A DNA stretch of 64,000 nt, taken from contig NZ_BNCI01000002.1 of NCBI RefSeq assembly GCF_014656395.1, forward strand, positions 124,001 through 188,000. The letters run 5' to 3'. The notes beneath the pieces were generated by a model. The model saw only the letters and a list, made by a program, of their open reading frames with translations. It searched no databases and was not told where the DNA came from. Below, one piece after another: positions 53,701 through 62,170 of this stretch. This DNA is from Kordiimonas sediminis (lineage in GTDB: Bacteria; Pseudomonadota; Alphaproteobacteria; Sphingomonadales; Kordiimonadaceae). The translations under genes and the position numbers were made by a program. Within the stretch, counting starts at the first letter, position 1, and each line of letters begins with the position of its first letter.

Positions 53701-53920
53701 CCGGAACCTCGCGCAGTTTGCGTTCCAGCTTCTCTGTAATTTCTGCTTCTACCCGCTCGGCATCAGCGCCGGGGTAGAGCGTTGAAACCTGTACAATCCG
53801 GCTTTCCATGTGCGGGTCTTCAAGACGCGGCATGGTGTTAAAGGCATTCAGTCCGGCAAAAAGAATAAGCAACAGCAACAGCCAGACAACACGTGGATGA
53901 TTATAAAGGGACCCCTTCAT
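50771..53920 (-). CDS. RND efflux pump, inner-membrane permease
   Basis: 1049 residues, the full AcrB/MexB-type length, with twelve membrane helices and two periplasmic porter regions. The start MKGSLYNHPRVVWLLLLLIL is TM1; the proton-relay acidic residues lie in VALGIMVDNAIVITDE of TM4. A GxxGLxxNAAI stretch marks TM10. It is driven by proton flow and forms a tripartite pump with the adjacent adaptor and an outer-membrane channel not in the window. It starts 15 bases after the adaptor stop. Substrate not assignable. Confidence 0.95.
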   Translation of the reverse strand: MKGSLYNHPRVVWLLLLLILFAGLNAFNTMPRLEDPHMESRIVQVSTLYPGADAERVEAEITEKLERKLREVPEVKEVTSVSRPNISFITVQLKDMVTDAKPITARLRDKVAEVTDLPEGATDPEFRDTAMYAHSAIIALTWEADSPINYTILGRHAREFENKLRNLSGTDFVDVLGLPKEEIRIEVDDAKLAAHGLTVADVARKIQGSDARGTAGVVSSPKNEMVVQVAGALDSLNRIRMIPLAFDEKGASLRISDIATVTRSFEDPPKRLAYLNGSYGVVIAARMYQDNRIDYWSDNIAAILEEEAATLPASIKMERIFDERDYADERLSGLMGNLEIGAIVVLTVLFVSLGWRASLIAASILPLTLLASLAILDLLGMRIQQVVVTGLIVALGIMVDNAIVITDEIQQRRLKGERRSVAVAKTVRKLWQPLAGSTLTTIIAFMPLILLPGNAGEFMLGVPAAVIASLIASYIIAFTIISAVAGRIVEGKSNDSAEHHRVWWRDGIKGGIIADLFERSLRWSVHKPLRSIAVSMAVPLIGFVLAGQLTEQFFPISDRNQFTVQLKMPAQASIEETRATAEKMQKLIAAKDGVLNNHWFIGSKPAKFYYAMITSNDGVASIAEGLVTVDGFERVTTLVPELQAELTEMAPEAAVIVREFSSGPPLMAPVEVRILGPDLAELERIGDEVRAIIAELPHITNTQTSLKAGRPMVEVAAREEDASVTGLSLSDIETQLQTLTNGLTATYLIEETEQVPVRLIVDKGNREDLNSIANMNLIAPRSGLEQDNSYADIPVAAIADIRLTTKVGTINHFNGERMNKVTAYLEFGVLPQTILDKLQARLAESPITIPSGYKLEFGGESEERDEVVGKLFGTVGILVVMMLLTIVLTFNSFRMAYITFAAAVQAGGLGMLSMWVFDYPLNFVVIIGVMGLIGLAINAAIVILSELRGIPDARAGNEDAVVHGVMKTGRHIISTTLTTVGGFMPLIMAGGLFWPPFAVAIAGGALLSMIVSFYFAPAAFLYLTRMRPVTGPGGDFEAAVIRRPDTCSE

Positions 53921-53935
53921 GACGGTATTCTCCCC

Positions 53936-55054
53936 TTAGTCCTGTGGTGACGGGTCTGAGGAAACAATTCTCACCCGTTGACGAGGGGCCAGCCGGTCCA
54001 TCCCGTTGGAGATGATTATATCCCCGTCAGAGATAGTACCCGTTACAAAGACACGCTCTTTGTCCGTGTAGATGATCTGGATGTTTTCAAAGCGGACATA
54101 ATGGCCTTTCTCATCTTCGAACACCTTATAGACACGCCAAAGTCCGCGCACATCAGAGGAAACCGCACGCAGTGGAAGCCATGCCCCCGTTGATTGCAGG
54201 GTATCGTCAATAACTGCGTGAATAAGCTCCCCGTGTTTAGCAGCGCCTGCAGGCAACTCGAAAGTTACCAACATGGTACGTGTTTGGCCACTAAGCGTCG
54301 GCACCACGGATTTAATCTTGAAGTCCGTTATTTGCTGTCTGCTGGCAGTATAGAGCTTTACCTGATCAGCAAGTGCACTGGCAGATGCAAAATCAGCTGG
54401 CATGCCGATGTGGGCTTCGATCACGCTTGCTTCAACGATCTGCAGCAAGGGTGTGCCAGCGGCCAATACAGACCCTTCATCTGCGGTGCGGGAAGTTATC
54501 ACGCCGTCATAGGGGGCTGTCAGTGTATGTTTTCCAAGATCAATGCGCACAGCATTGACTGCGGCGGCCAGTCTGCGCTCCTGCGCCTGAAGAGAAATCA
54601 TATTGGCTTCTGCTTCGTCCAGCCGCTGCGCCGATGTGTGGCCGCGTTTAAAAGTTTCTTGTGTGCGGCTTAATGTTCTTTCGGCCAAACGAAGCGTTGC
54701 AGCAATTTCTTCCTGTTCCGCCAGCATTTGATTTAGCTGTGCTTCCAGACGTGATGTGTCGAGCGATGCCAGTACATCCCCTTTTTGTACTGTACTGCCA
54801 AAATCAACTGCAACAGACTTCAGGGTGCCGCCAAGCTCAAAGGATAGATGGCTTTCGCGGCGTGCGATCGCACGTCCGGTAAAAGAGCGCCGCACCTGAT
54901 ACGTGTCCTGCAAATGTGCAGTAACGGTCTTCACAGGAAGGGGCTTGGGGGCTGTCTCCTCGGTCTGTGGGCTGGCACCCAAACGTACTGTAATCAGTAT
55001 GCCGAGGCACAGGGTTATCGCGCCACCGATTAGATGTTTCCGTGATATTTGCAT
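53936..55054 (-). CDS. RND efflux periplasmic adaptor (MFP)
   Basis: 372 residues from ATG 55054. N-terminal membrane segment (GGAITLCLGILITVRLG), two lipoyl halves (FGSTVQKGDVLASLDTSRLEA and LTAPYDGVITSRTADEGSVL), a coiled-coil hairpin between them, then beta-barrel regions. A longer frame reaching 55309 was rejected because it passes the promoter and the divergent TetR start. It links the RND permease to an outer-membrane channel. It heads the two-gene operon, divergent from the TetR gene. Confidence 0.93.
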   Translation of the reverse strand: MQISRKHLIGGAITLCLGILITVRLGASPQTEETAPKPLPVKTVTAHLQDTYQVRRSFTGRAIARRESHLSFELGGTLKSVAVDFGSTVQKGDVLASLDTSRLEAQLNQMLAEQEEIAATLRLAERTLSRTQETFKRGHTSAQRLDEAEANMISLQAQERRLAAAVNAVRIDLGKHTLTAPYDGVITSRTADEGSVLAAGTPLLQIVEASVIEAHIGMPADFASASALADQVKLYTASRQQITDFKIKSVVPTLSGQTRTMLVTFELPAGAAKHGELIHAVIDDTLQSTGAWLPLRAVSSDVRGLWRVYKVFEDEKGHYVRFENIQIIYTDKERVFVTGTISDGDIIISNGMDRLAPRQRVRIVSSDPSPQD

Positions 55055-55124
55055 TAATTTGTTCCGCTGCTGTCGTTTTCGGGCTAGGTTAATTATCCTG
55101 CTATTAAGCTTTATACAATAAACT

Positions 55125-55138
55125 AGACTGAATAGTCT
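55125..55138. promoter_or_regulatory. Candidate TetR operator
   Basis: AGACT-GAAT-AGTCT is a perfect 5-4-5 dyad in the 164-base divergent region between the adaptor and TetR genes. Short spaced dyads here are typical targets for the divergent repressor. The promoters themselves are not clear. Confidence 0.5.
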
Positions 55139-55218
55139 GTTAAGTAATTGCATACCTGCCGTTTCAATTATGAATAACTTTGTGTAAGTATGACAGAAAA
55201 ACAACATAGAGGTTAACA

Positions 55219-55887
55219 GTGACATCAAATGCCGTAAGAAACCTAATGCCTGAAGGAACAGAACGACAGGGTAGGGGCAGGCCTCGTGACCGTGAAAAAA
55301 ATTCTGCAATCATTGAAACGGCAAGCGAGCTTTTTCTGGAGAATGGCTTCGCTGGGACCAGCATGGATGCCGTGGCAAAGCATGCAGGCGTTTCCAAGCA
55401 AACTGTGTATAGCCATTTTTCTTCAAAGGAGCAGTTATTCAGTGAAAGTGTGCGCCGCAGGATCGGCGAACATTTTCCGGACGAGACTGAGGATGATGAC
55501 GCTGATCACTCACTGGAAGCCGACACAGTCGAGATTTGTAATCAGTTTGCGCAGCTTCTTGTCAGCGATGATGCCATGAGCGTGTACCGCGTATTGGTCG
55601 CAGAAGCGCCAAAAGGGTCAGAACTTGCAAAAATTTTCTGGGAAGCGGGCCCTCGGTTGATGGTAGAAAAGCTGGTGCATTTTCTGGCACGATGGGTTGA
55701 AGCGGGTGAGCTTGAAATTGATGATCTGGAAGCCGCGGCCAAGCATTTGCTGGCTCTTCTGAAGGGGGAATTGCATTTTCAACTGGCAATCGGCCTTGTT
55801 GATACGGTCGATGAAGCCGCCGTTCGCGCACACGCTGAAGAATGTGCCATTGGCTTTTTGATGGTATATCGCAAACAACCAGCATAG
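55219..55887 (+). CDS. TetR/AcrR-family regulator
   Basis: 222 residues from GTG 55219, preceded by AGAGG; ATG 55246 is an alternative. The N-terminal helix-turn-helix is FAGTSMDAVAKHAGVSKQTVYSHFSSKEQLF. The C-terminal helices contain VYRVLVAEAPKGSELAKIF and resemble the AefR-like C-terminal group. It should repress the divergent RND operon and itself, released by a ligand of the pump. That target is inferred from position. Confidence 0.93.
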   Translation: MTSNAVRNLMPEGTERQGRGRPRDREKNSAIIETASELFLENGFAGTSMDAVAKHAGVSKQTVYSHFSSKEQLFSESVRRRIGEHFPDETEDDDADHSLEADTVEICNQFAQLLVSDDAMSVYRVLVAEAPKGSELAKIFWEAGPRLMVEKLVHFLARWVEAGELEIDDLEAAAKHLLALLKGELHFQLAIGLVDTVDEAAVRAHAEECAIGFLMVYRKQPA

Positions 55888-56018
55888 TATGTTTCTGTAC
55901 TGGGTAACTAGCTTCATGCAAAGGTAGTTAGCAGGGTTCACAGGCGCTGTCTGTAGGGTAGGAAAGCGCGGTATAAATATTTGTCTATAGATGTTTGTTG
56001 CTTACAAGGGGGACTTTT

Positions 56019-57353
56019 ATGCGATCCATATTCCTGAAATTTTTTGTGTTTATCAGCATGCTAAGCGCTGGGCTTTTTGGTCTGCATGCGCAGGATGCCG
56101 AAAAAGATAAGGCAGCCAAGGATGAAGCTGCGGTTGAGAAAACTGAAAGTACTGACAAGGCGGAGAAAAAAGAAAAGAAAAAATCTGTCACCGTTATTCA
56201 TGCGGGGCGGCTGTTGGCTGCACCTGGTGAAGATGTGCTGACGGAAAAATCCATCATCGTAGAGGGTAACAAGATTACTAAGGTGGTGGACGGCTATGTC
56301 TCGGCTGAAGATGCGGGGCACGCGGATGCTACAGTCGCTGACATGACTACGAAGTTTGTTATGCCCGGTATGATGGACATGCATGTCCATCTGATGGGGG
56401 AGCGAGGTGTCTCCAACCCGAATGCCGGTGATTATGCAATTGCAGGCGTGGTCAATTCTTCGAAAACCCTGATGGCTGGGTTTACGACCGTACGCGATCT
56501 AGGGGCGCGTGACGGAACTATCTTCAAACTCCGCAAGCGTATGGATAAAGGTGATATTCCGGGGCCGCGCATTTTCTCCTCTGGGCAGACTATTGGCGTG
56601 GGTGGCCGGTCCGGTGATAATAACTGTAACGGTGTAGAAAGCTGCCGCAAATTTGCCCGTGATAATATTCGTGCAGGTGCGGAATGGCTTAAAATCTATT
56701 CTTCATGTTCTGGTTTCCAGATGTGTTCAGAGGAAGATTTCCCAACGGTATTCTTTGATGATGAAATCAAGGCGATTTTTGCAGTAGCTGAAAAATACCG
56801 TATTCCGGTAGCAGCGCACTCTCATCCTCGTGATAGCGCCCTCTATGTGCTTGAAAATGACGTGAAGTCGATTGAGCATGGTACTTTCATGGATACAAAA
56901 GCGCTCAAGCTGATGAAGAAAAAGGGTGTTTATTATATCCCTACTTTGGCGGTTCAGGACTTCCTGGCGGACATGCAGAAAAAAGACAGCACCACAGAGA
57001 AGGTCCGTCTGCATAACGACCACTTTATCAAAGCTGCCCCGGAGACAGTTAAAGAAGCTTATAGTCTTGGCGTTCCCTTGGCGACGGGTAGTGATGCTGG
57101 CGTTGCGCCGCACGGCGAAAACTACCGGGAGCTGGAATGGCTTGTTGATCTTGGTGTGACAACGTCCGATGTCTTGAAGATGGCTACCGTCAATGGTGCA
57201 GACCTTCTGGGTAAGTCAGACGAGCTTGGTACAGTTGAAGCTGGTAAGCTGGCTGATATTATCGCTATTGATGGTGATCCACTGGCTGACATCAAGGATA
57301 TTCGCAAGGTATCTTTTGTGATGAAAGACGGGCGTATCTATAAAAAAGATTGA
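56019..57353 (+). CDS. Secreted amidohydrolase with a charged N-terminal linker
   Basis: 444 residues from ATG 56019, which follows AAGGGGGA; the signal peptide is FVFISMLSAGLFGLHA. A highly charged Lys/Glu/Asp/Ala linker of about 40 residues follows (DKAAKDEAAVEKTEST). Metal motifs: DMHVHLMG (HxH), Lys in EWLKIYSS, His in PVAAHSHPRD and SIEHGTF, Asp in ATGSDAGVAPHGE. It is the third exported amidohydrolase in the window, with the cysteine pair of NNCNGVESC perhaps as a disulfide. Substrate could be a peptide or cyclic amide. Confidence 0.9.
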   Translation: MRSIFLKFFVFISMLSAGLFGLHAQDAEKDKAAKDEAAVEKTESTDKAEKKEKKKSVTVIHAGRLLAAPGEDVLTEKSIIVEGNKITKVVDGYVSAEDAGHADATVADMTTKFVMPGMMDMHVHLMGERGVSNPNAGDYAIAGVVNSSKTLMAGFTTVRDLGARDGTIFKLRKRMDKGDIPGPRIFSSGQTIGVGGRSGDNNCNGVESCRKFARDNIRAGAEWLKIYSSCSGFQMCSEEDFPTVFFDDEIKAIFAVAEKYRIPVAAHSHPRDSALYVLENDVKSIEHGTFMDTKALKLMKKKGVYYIPTLAVQDFLADMQKKDSTTEKVRLHNDHFIKAAPETVKEAYSLGVPLATGSDAGVAPHGENYRELEWLVDLGVTTSDVLKMATVNGADLLGKSDELGTVEAGKLADIIAIDGDPLADIKDIRKVSFVMKDGRIYKKD

Positions 57354-57397
57354 TCCTTACTAGGTGTCAGCTGGATACTATACGCAGATAAAAGAAA

Positions 57398-57425
57398 GGC
57401 TGGAGAGGTAGCTCTCCAGCCTTTT
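57398..57425. terminator. Bidirectional rho-independent terminator
   Basis: GGCTGGAGAG (57398-57407) pairs perfectly with CTCTCCAGCC (57412-57421) around a four-base loop. TTTT follows on the plus strand; AAAGAAA precedes it, giving a T-run on the minus strand. It serves the amidohydrolase and the converging lipoprotein gene. Confidence 0.92.
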
Positions 57426-57456
57426 GAATTTCCAGAAGTTTATAGTTGCCGTATAA

Positions 57457-57675
57457 TCAGGCTGTACCCGTTCCGTCCGTGGATTCCAGGTTTTTGCCCT
57501 TCTTTTCCTGGGACATATGACGGGCGTTGTCTTTGTCACCAACTAGCCCGGATGGCAGAGGGGCAATCTGAGATTTTGTTTCTGGACCAAGACGGGTGTC
57601 AAAGATAATTTCGTCCGCTTTATCACCGCATGCTGCCAAACCAAGAAGCAGGGAAAGCGCAAGGATTTTATTCAT
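57457..57675 (-). CDS. Small lipoprotein of unknown function
   Basis: 72 residues. The signal MNKILALSLLLGLAAC ends in a clear lipobox (LAAC), with the lipid on Cys16, followed by GDKADE. The mature chain is short, polar and Pro/Gly/Asp-rich with no recognisable domain. Asp at +2 is not present (Gly), so outer-membrane sorting is likely. It is convergent with the amidohydrolase gene. Confidence 0.8.
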   Translation of the reverse strand: MNKILALSLLLGLAACGDKADEIIFDTRLGPETKSQIAPLPSGLVGDKDNARHMSQEKKGKNLESTDGTGTA

Positions 57676-57767
57676 CTGTTACAGGTCCTTTTCGAAAAAT
57701 TTTCGCGACTTTGCCTTAAATGGCCATCCAATGCAATCCTAATGGTGGATTTTGGCAGAAATCTGGC

Positions 57768-57796
57768 TTGACGAAAAGGGATTGGAGTGCAATGAG
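57768..57796 (+). promoter_or_regulatory. rnpB promoter
   Basis: -35 TTGACG (57768-57773), a 17-base spacer, and a weak -10 AATGAG (57791-57796). The predicted transcript start is about 57803, exactly where the 5' strand of P1 begins. Confidence 0.6.
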
Positions 57797-57802
57797 AATG
57801 CT

Positions 57803-58171
<369 letters not shown>

Positions 58172-58233
58172 AATTACTTTTCTGTATCGGATAATCGGCA
58201 GTTTCTACGTTTGGGGCTAAGGGCTACTGTCTT

Positions 58234-58503
58234 CTAGCAGGGGCGCCTGTCTTGATATTTTCCCGAGCGATGGTTGTCACTGATCGTCTCAAACAGCTCT
58301 AAAATCTCTTCAATGATTGGCGTTGGTAGGCCCGCCGCAGCATAGCAGAAGCGGGCAGCAAGTTCGCCCATCTCTGCATTGTTATGCATAAGATTAGCAT
58401 AGCTTTCTTCTTCCGCCTGAGCTTTCTCTAGCTTTTTCTCTGTAAGTTCCAGCAGGGTGCTGTCTACAGTTAGGTCCTTTTTTTCGGCATCTTCTTCGGT
58501 CAT
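58234..58503 (-). CDS. Small acidic coiled-coil protein of unknown function
   Basis: 89 residues, Glu-rich, with a helix LTEKKLEKAQAEEESYANLM of coiled-coil character, then AARFCYAAAGLPTPIIEEIL. GGGGAG lies eight bases before the ATG, which supports translation. No signal or membrane segment. I do not recognise a family; it sits alone between rnpB and the metalloprotease gene. Confidence 0.7.
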   Translation of the reverse strand: MTEEDAEKKDLTVDSTLLELTEKKLEKAQAEEESYANLMHNNAEMGELAARFCYAAAGLPTPIIEEILELFETISDNHRSGKYQDRRPC

Positions 58504-58768
58504 GGAATACTCCCCAATTACCTGATCAGGGGCCTAAGCTGATCCTGCAATACACTTTACCATCCGCCCGATGTGACAGGTGCCTCATCAAAGGCAATTT
58601 CTGTCGGTGCACTCCCATATCATAGACCGATCGTTCTAGAAATAAAAAAACAAAAGAAAATTATTAAAATTTTGCGAATAACTTTTCAAAAATAGTTCTT
58701 TGAACGTTATGGGGGACTGATTATCATCCCCGTGAATTTGTATAAGTTAAAAATATCAGGGGGATTTT

Positions 58769-61255
58769 ATGAAAAAGATTTTGGGCTTAACAGCATCCGT
58801 GTTTGCACTATCCGCAGTGGCAATGGCTGATTTTGGAGAGGCGGTGGACGGCGCTACCAGACATGAAGGTCTGATAGAGACGTATGTGCAGTCAGGTACA
58901 GGGCAGGTGTTGGTCGCACTGGATGCACCGAATGAAGACGGGGTGCTTGGTCGGTATATTCATGCCGGATATTTAACAGCGGGCCTGGGATCAAATCCTG
59001 TGGGGCTTGACCGCAGTGTACCGGGTGGCAGTCAAATTCTGTCCTTCCGTAAAATGGGGGACAAAGTTGCTGTAATGGTCGAAAATACAGACTTTCGGGC
59101 AACGGCAAATAATAAGGCAGAGCAAAAAGCAGTGGAGACCAGCTTTGCCCAGTCTATTATCTGGTCAACGAGCATACTGGAGGTGGAAGAAGGCACGGGT
59201 CGTATCTTGATCGACCTATCAGGGTTTCTGAAGCGTGACCCGGTTGGGGTGGCTGCCCGGCTGAAACAAACTGGTCAAGGCAACTTCAGACTGGCTGCAG
59301 ATAAGTCTTTCGTGAAAACGGATGCGGCATTTGTCTTTCCAGAAAATCTTGAATTTGACTCGTACGTCACGTTCGAAAGTACTGAGCCAGGTAAAGAAGT
59401 TCGGGCAACAACACCTGTTCCTGGTTCGGTTACACTGATTGCACACAATAGTTTCCTGCGCCTTCCGGATGATGGTTATGAGGTGCGTCTGTCGGACGAA
59501 CGTGCAGCAATAATTGAAAACACCTATGTGGATATGTCATCAGCGCTTGAAGGTGACACAGTTGTAAAGCTGGCCCGTCGTTTCCGCTTGCAGAAAGATG
59601 AAAACGGCAAGGTTATAAATCCTATCATCTTTTATGTGGATAATGGCGCACCTGAGCCCATTCGCAGCGCGCTCGTTGAAGGGGGTAACTGGTGGGCCGA
59701 GGCTTTTGAAGCCGCGGGTTTCCCCGGTGGTTACCGCGTAGAAGTGTTGCCAGAAGGGGTACATCCACTTGATGCACGGTATAATGTCGTGAACTGGGTA
59801 CACCGGGCAACACGTGGTTGGTCGTATGGTGCTGCGCTGCATGATCCGCGCACAGGAGAAGTTTTGCGCGGTGTGGTGTTGCTTGGGAGTTTGCGTGTGC
59901 GTCAGGACATCAAGATTTTTGAAGCGCTCGCCGGCGCGGATAAAACCGGGACTGGTGCAGCTGATGACCCTGTTCAATTGGCTCTACACAGAATTCGTCA
60001 GCTATCGGCGCATGAAATTGGGCACGCGCTTGGTTTTGCACACAACATGGCAGGCAGCAGTTACGGCGACCGTGAAAGCGTAATGGATTACCCTGCGCCT
60101 GACGTACGGCCTGATGGGAACGGCGGTCTGGACTTTAGTAACACATACGGTACTGGCATGGGCGCATGGGATATGTGGACGGTTAAGTTCCTATATGGTG
60201 ATTATGGCGATCAGGATGACCGCACTGCGCAGGCGGCTATGATTAAGGCTGCGGATGAGGCTGGTCTAAGATTTGTGTCTGATCCGGATTCGCGTCCTCT
60301 TGGTTCTGGCAATATTTACGGCAGTTTGTGGGACAATGGCACAGATGCAGTCGATACTCTCACAGAGCTGATGGAAGTGCGCCGTATTGCTCTGGATACC
60401 TTTGGTGACGAAAACTTACGTCCCGGCGAAAACGCCAAAGCGCTGCAAACGAAATTTGTGCCGCTATACTTATACCACCGGTATCAATTGCAGGCAGCGG
60501 CCAAGTATGTTGGAGGCTATGACTTTGCATATCGCCATCAGGGGGATGGCCGCGCCAAGCCTGTAGCGGCATCCTGGTCAAAACAACAACAGGCCCTGGA
60601 AGCCTTGCTGGCCACTATCAGTCCTGGTGCACTGCGTATCAGTGATGACGTGTTCGCAGCCCTGTCGCCACTTGGTCTGTCTTCAGGGGATCCGCAGTTT
60701 GGCCGTGAATCCTTCTCGCAAAATACACGTCCAGGCTTTGACCGCTTAGGTGCTGCCCGTGTGGCAGCTGATTTGACTTTGTCAGCACTTTTACACCCGG
60801 CCCGTGTTGCCAGATTGGTTGATCAGGGGGCGACTGTGCCAGGTCACACGGGGCTCTCTGGCGTATTGGATACCATGACAGACGCAATCATGGACATGCC
60901 GCGGGGTGAAAGTGTTGGGGATCAGAATCTGCGCCGTGAGGTGCAGATGCGGTATGCAATGCATTTGATAGGCTTGATGCAGGATGAGGCAACACAGATT
61001 TCTGTAAGGGCAGAGGCGAAGACGGCACTGAAGGCAGTTGCACAGGCTGCAAGCAAGCAGCGTTCTGGACCTACCGCCACACAGGCTTTGGTGTTGGCAG
61101 AGATGATTGAAGATGCCTTTGACCGCGCAAAAACGCCAGCGGTGAAATTGCCGTCAGATCCAACGATCCCGCCAGGTAGTCCAATTGGCATGCCAGCAAT
61201 GGCGGCAGGCGCTGCAGAGACTTGTTGGCACTGTGATACAAGTCTGGAGGATTAA
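58769..61255 (+). CDS. Exported zinc-dependent metalloprotease (DUF5117/DUF4953 type)
   Basis: 828 residues with a signal peptide (LGLTASVFALSAVAMA). The zinc site HEIGHALGFAH (H415, E416, H419, H425) is the extended metzincin HExxHxxGxxH, followed by SVMDYPAP with a Met-turn. The N-terminal DUF5117 part contains VLVALDAPNEDGVLGRYIH and AFVFPENLEFDSYVTFE; DVRPDGNGG and FYVDNGAPEPIRSAL mark the central part. These large proteins are periplasmic or surface-bound peptidases of unknown substrate. AGGGGGAT precedes the ATG. Confidence 0.9.
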   Translation: MKKILGLTASVFALSAVAMADFGEAVDGATRHEGLIETYVQSGTGQVLVALDAPNEDGVLGRYIHAGYLTAGLGSNPVGLDRSVPGGSQILSFRKMGDKVAVMVENTDFRATANNKAEQKAVETSFAQSIIWSTSILEVEEGTGRILIDLSGFLKRDPVGVAARLKQTGQGNFRLAADKSFVKTDAAFVFPENLEFDSYVTFESTEPGKEVRATTPVPGSVTLIAHNSFLRLPDDGYEVRLSDERAAIIENTYVDMSSALEGDTVVKLARRFRLQKDENGKVINPIIFYVDNGAPEPIRSALVEGGNWWAEAFEAAGFPGGYRVEVLPEGVHPLDARYNVVNWVHRATRGWSYGAALHDPRTGEVLRGVVLLGSLRVRQDIKIFEALAGADKTGTGAADDPVQLALHRIRQLSAHEIGHALGFAHNMAGSSYGDRESVMDYPAPDVRPDGNGGLDFSNTYGTGMGAWDMWTVKFLYGDYGDQDDRTAQAAMIKAADEAGLRFVSDPDSRPLGSGNIYGSLWDNGTDAVDTLTELMEVRRIALDTFGDENLRPGENAKALQTKFVPLYLYHRYQLQAAAKYVGGYDFAYRHQGDGRAKPVAASWSKQQQALEALLATISPGALRISDDVFAALSPLGLSSGDPQFGRESFSQNTRPGFDRLGAARVAADLTLSALLHPARVARLVDQGATVPGHTGLSGVLDTMTDAIMDMPRGESVGDQNLRREVQMRYAMHLIGLMQDEATQISVRAEAKTALKAVAQAASKQRSGPTATQALVLAEMIEDAFDRAKTPAVKLPSDPTIPPGSPIGMPAMAAGAAETCWHCDTSLED

Positions 61256-61302
61256 ACCAGGTCCTTCGTAAATTTTCCGCAGCTCCTGGCTGCCAGTTTA
61301 AG

Positions 61303-61333
61303 CCGCCCGACATCGCGTTGGGCGGTTTTCTTT
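61303..61333 (+). terminator. Rho-independent terminator
   Basis: CCGCCCGAC (61303-61311) pairs with GTTGGGCGG (61317-61325) with one G-U pair, followed by TTTTCTTTTGTTT. It lies 48 bases after the metalloprotease stop. Confidence 0.88.
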
Positions 61334-61405
61334 TGTTTACTGGTCAAGGCACATGCCAGAGGCGACTCGGTACATTGGATCGCGCTGGCTGTGATGATGG
61401 CTTTC

Positions 61406-61430
61406 CCCACATGTACCCATAAATTCCCAT
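61406..61430 (-). promoter_or_regulatory. Distal MraZ box array
   Basis: CCCA occurs at 61406, 61416 and 61426, exactly ten bases apart. On the minus strand this reads TGGGN-N5-TGGGN-N5-TGGGN, the known MraZ recognition pattern. Confidence 0.65.
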
Positions 61431-61580
61431 TTGGTGCTGACCGATATCAATATATTTCAGTATCGGGAATGGGCTTAAGGGGCGTGAACATAAAATGAAC
61501 AAATCGCATAACGTGCTGAATTAATATAGGAATACTGAATATGGAAAGGAAATTGACCTCCCAGAATTAACCTATGTTTT

Positions 61581-61625
61581 CCCATTTGATACCATTGACG
61601 CCCAATTCAGCCCATGATATCCCAA
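61581..61625 (-). promoter_or_regulatory. Proximal MraZ box array
   Basis: CCCA occurs at 61581, 61601, 61611 and 61621, with a degenerate ACCA at 61591. The ten-base period is exact over five positions. On the minus strand each is TGGGN with a five-base spacer. It overlaps the likely mraZ promoter, so autorepression is expected. Confidence 0.75.
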
Positions 61626-61702
61626 TAGGGTTCAGGATTTCCTGAAGTATCTGCTTTTGCGTGGCAACAAGGGTCGATATGGCATTTATGGGGTGATGGT
61701 CT

Positions 61703-62170
61703 GTGGCATTTTTTCTGTCCACATTTACGAATAAGATCGACAAAAAGGGGCGGGTGTCTGTTCCTTCGACTTTTCGTACGACCGTTGCAGCAAGTGGATC
61801 TGCCGGTATTGTCCTTTACAAACCAATGAATCTTGAGTGCCTTGAAGGCGCAGATGAAGCGTTCCTCGTACAACTTTCTGACAAACTTTATGGGGATTTT
61901 GGTCCTTTCAGCCCCGACCAGATGTCCATTGCCACAACGATCCTGGGTGGTGCCAAGCAGCTAGGATTTGACCCAGAGGGGCGCGTCGTTATTCCGCAGG
62001 ATCTTTGCGAATTTGCAGGGATTAAAGACAAGGCAACATTTGTTGGTATTGGTCGCAAATTCCAGATTTGGGATCCTGATAAGTTTGAAATGCACCGGGA
62101 GGAGCAGTTCAAAATCGCCAGTGAAAAAGCACCGGGCATGCAGCCTTTTGGTGGCGGAGGTCAGGTATGA
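61703..62170 (+). CDS. mraZ: Transcriptional regulator MraZ
   Basis: 155 residues, the normal size for two SpoVT/AbrB-like halves. The start region LSTFTNKIDKKGRVSVPSTFR is the family hallmark; the second half contains GFDPEGRVVIPQDLCEFAGI. It uses GTG 61703, preceded by GGGGTGATGG. MraZ forms rings, binds TGGGN direct repeats and represses the division/cell-wall operon it heads. Matching boxes lie 78-122 and 273-297 bases upstream. It overlaps rsmH by ATGA. Confidence 0.96.
   Translation: MAFFLSTFTNKIDKKGRVSVPSTFRTTVAASGSAGIVLYKPMNLECLEGADEAFLVQLSDKLYGDFGPFSPDQMSIATTILGGAKQLGFDPEGRVVIPQDLCEFAGIKDKATFVGIGRKFQIWDPDKFEMHREEQFKIASEKAPGMQPFGGGGQV

Larger units (their letters stand above)
61256..61702. 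other. 447-base region upstream of mraZ
   Basis: It holds the metalloprotease terminator, then two arrays of CCCA boxes, listed separately, around the expected mraZ promoter. A possible -35 TTGACG (61595-61600) with a poor TATCCC -10 (61618-61623) would be overlapped by the proximal array. No gene is convincing. Confidence 0.55.

Noticed and set aside
55055-55309. Longer N-terminus for the RND adaptor
   Set aside because: It would cross the divergent promoter and the TetR start; ATG 55054 begins the membrane anchor.
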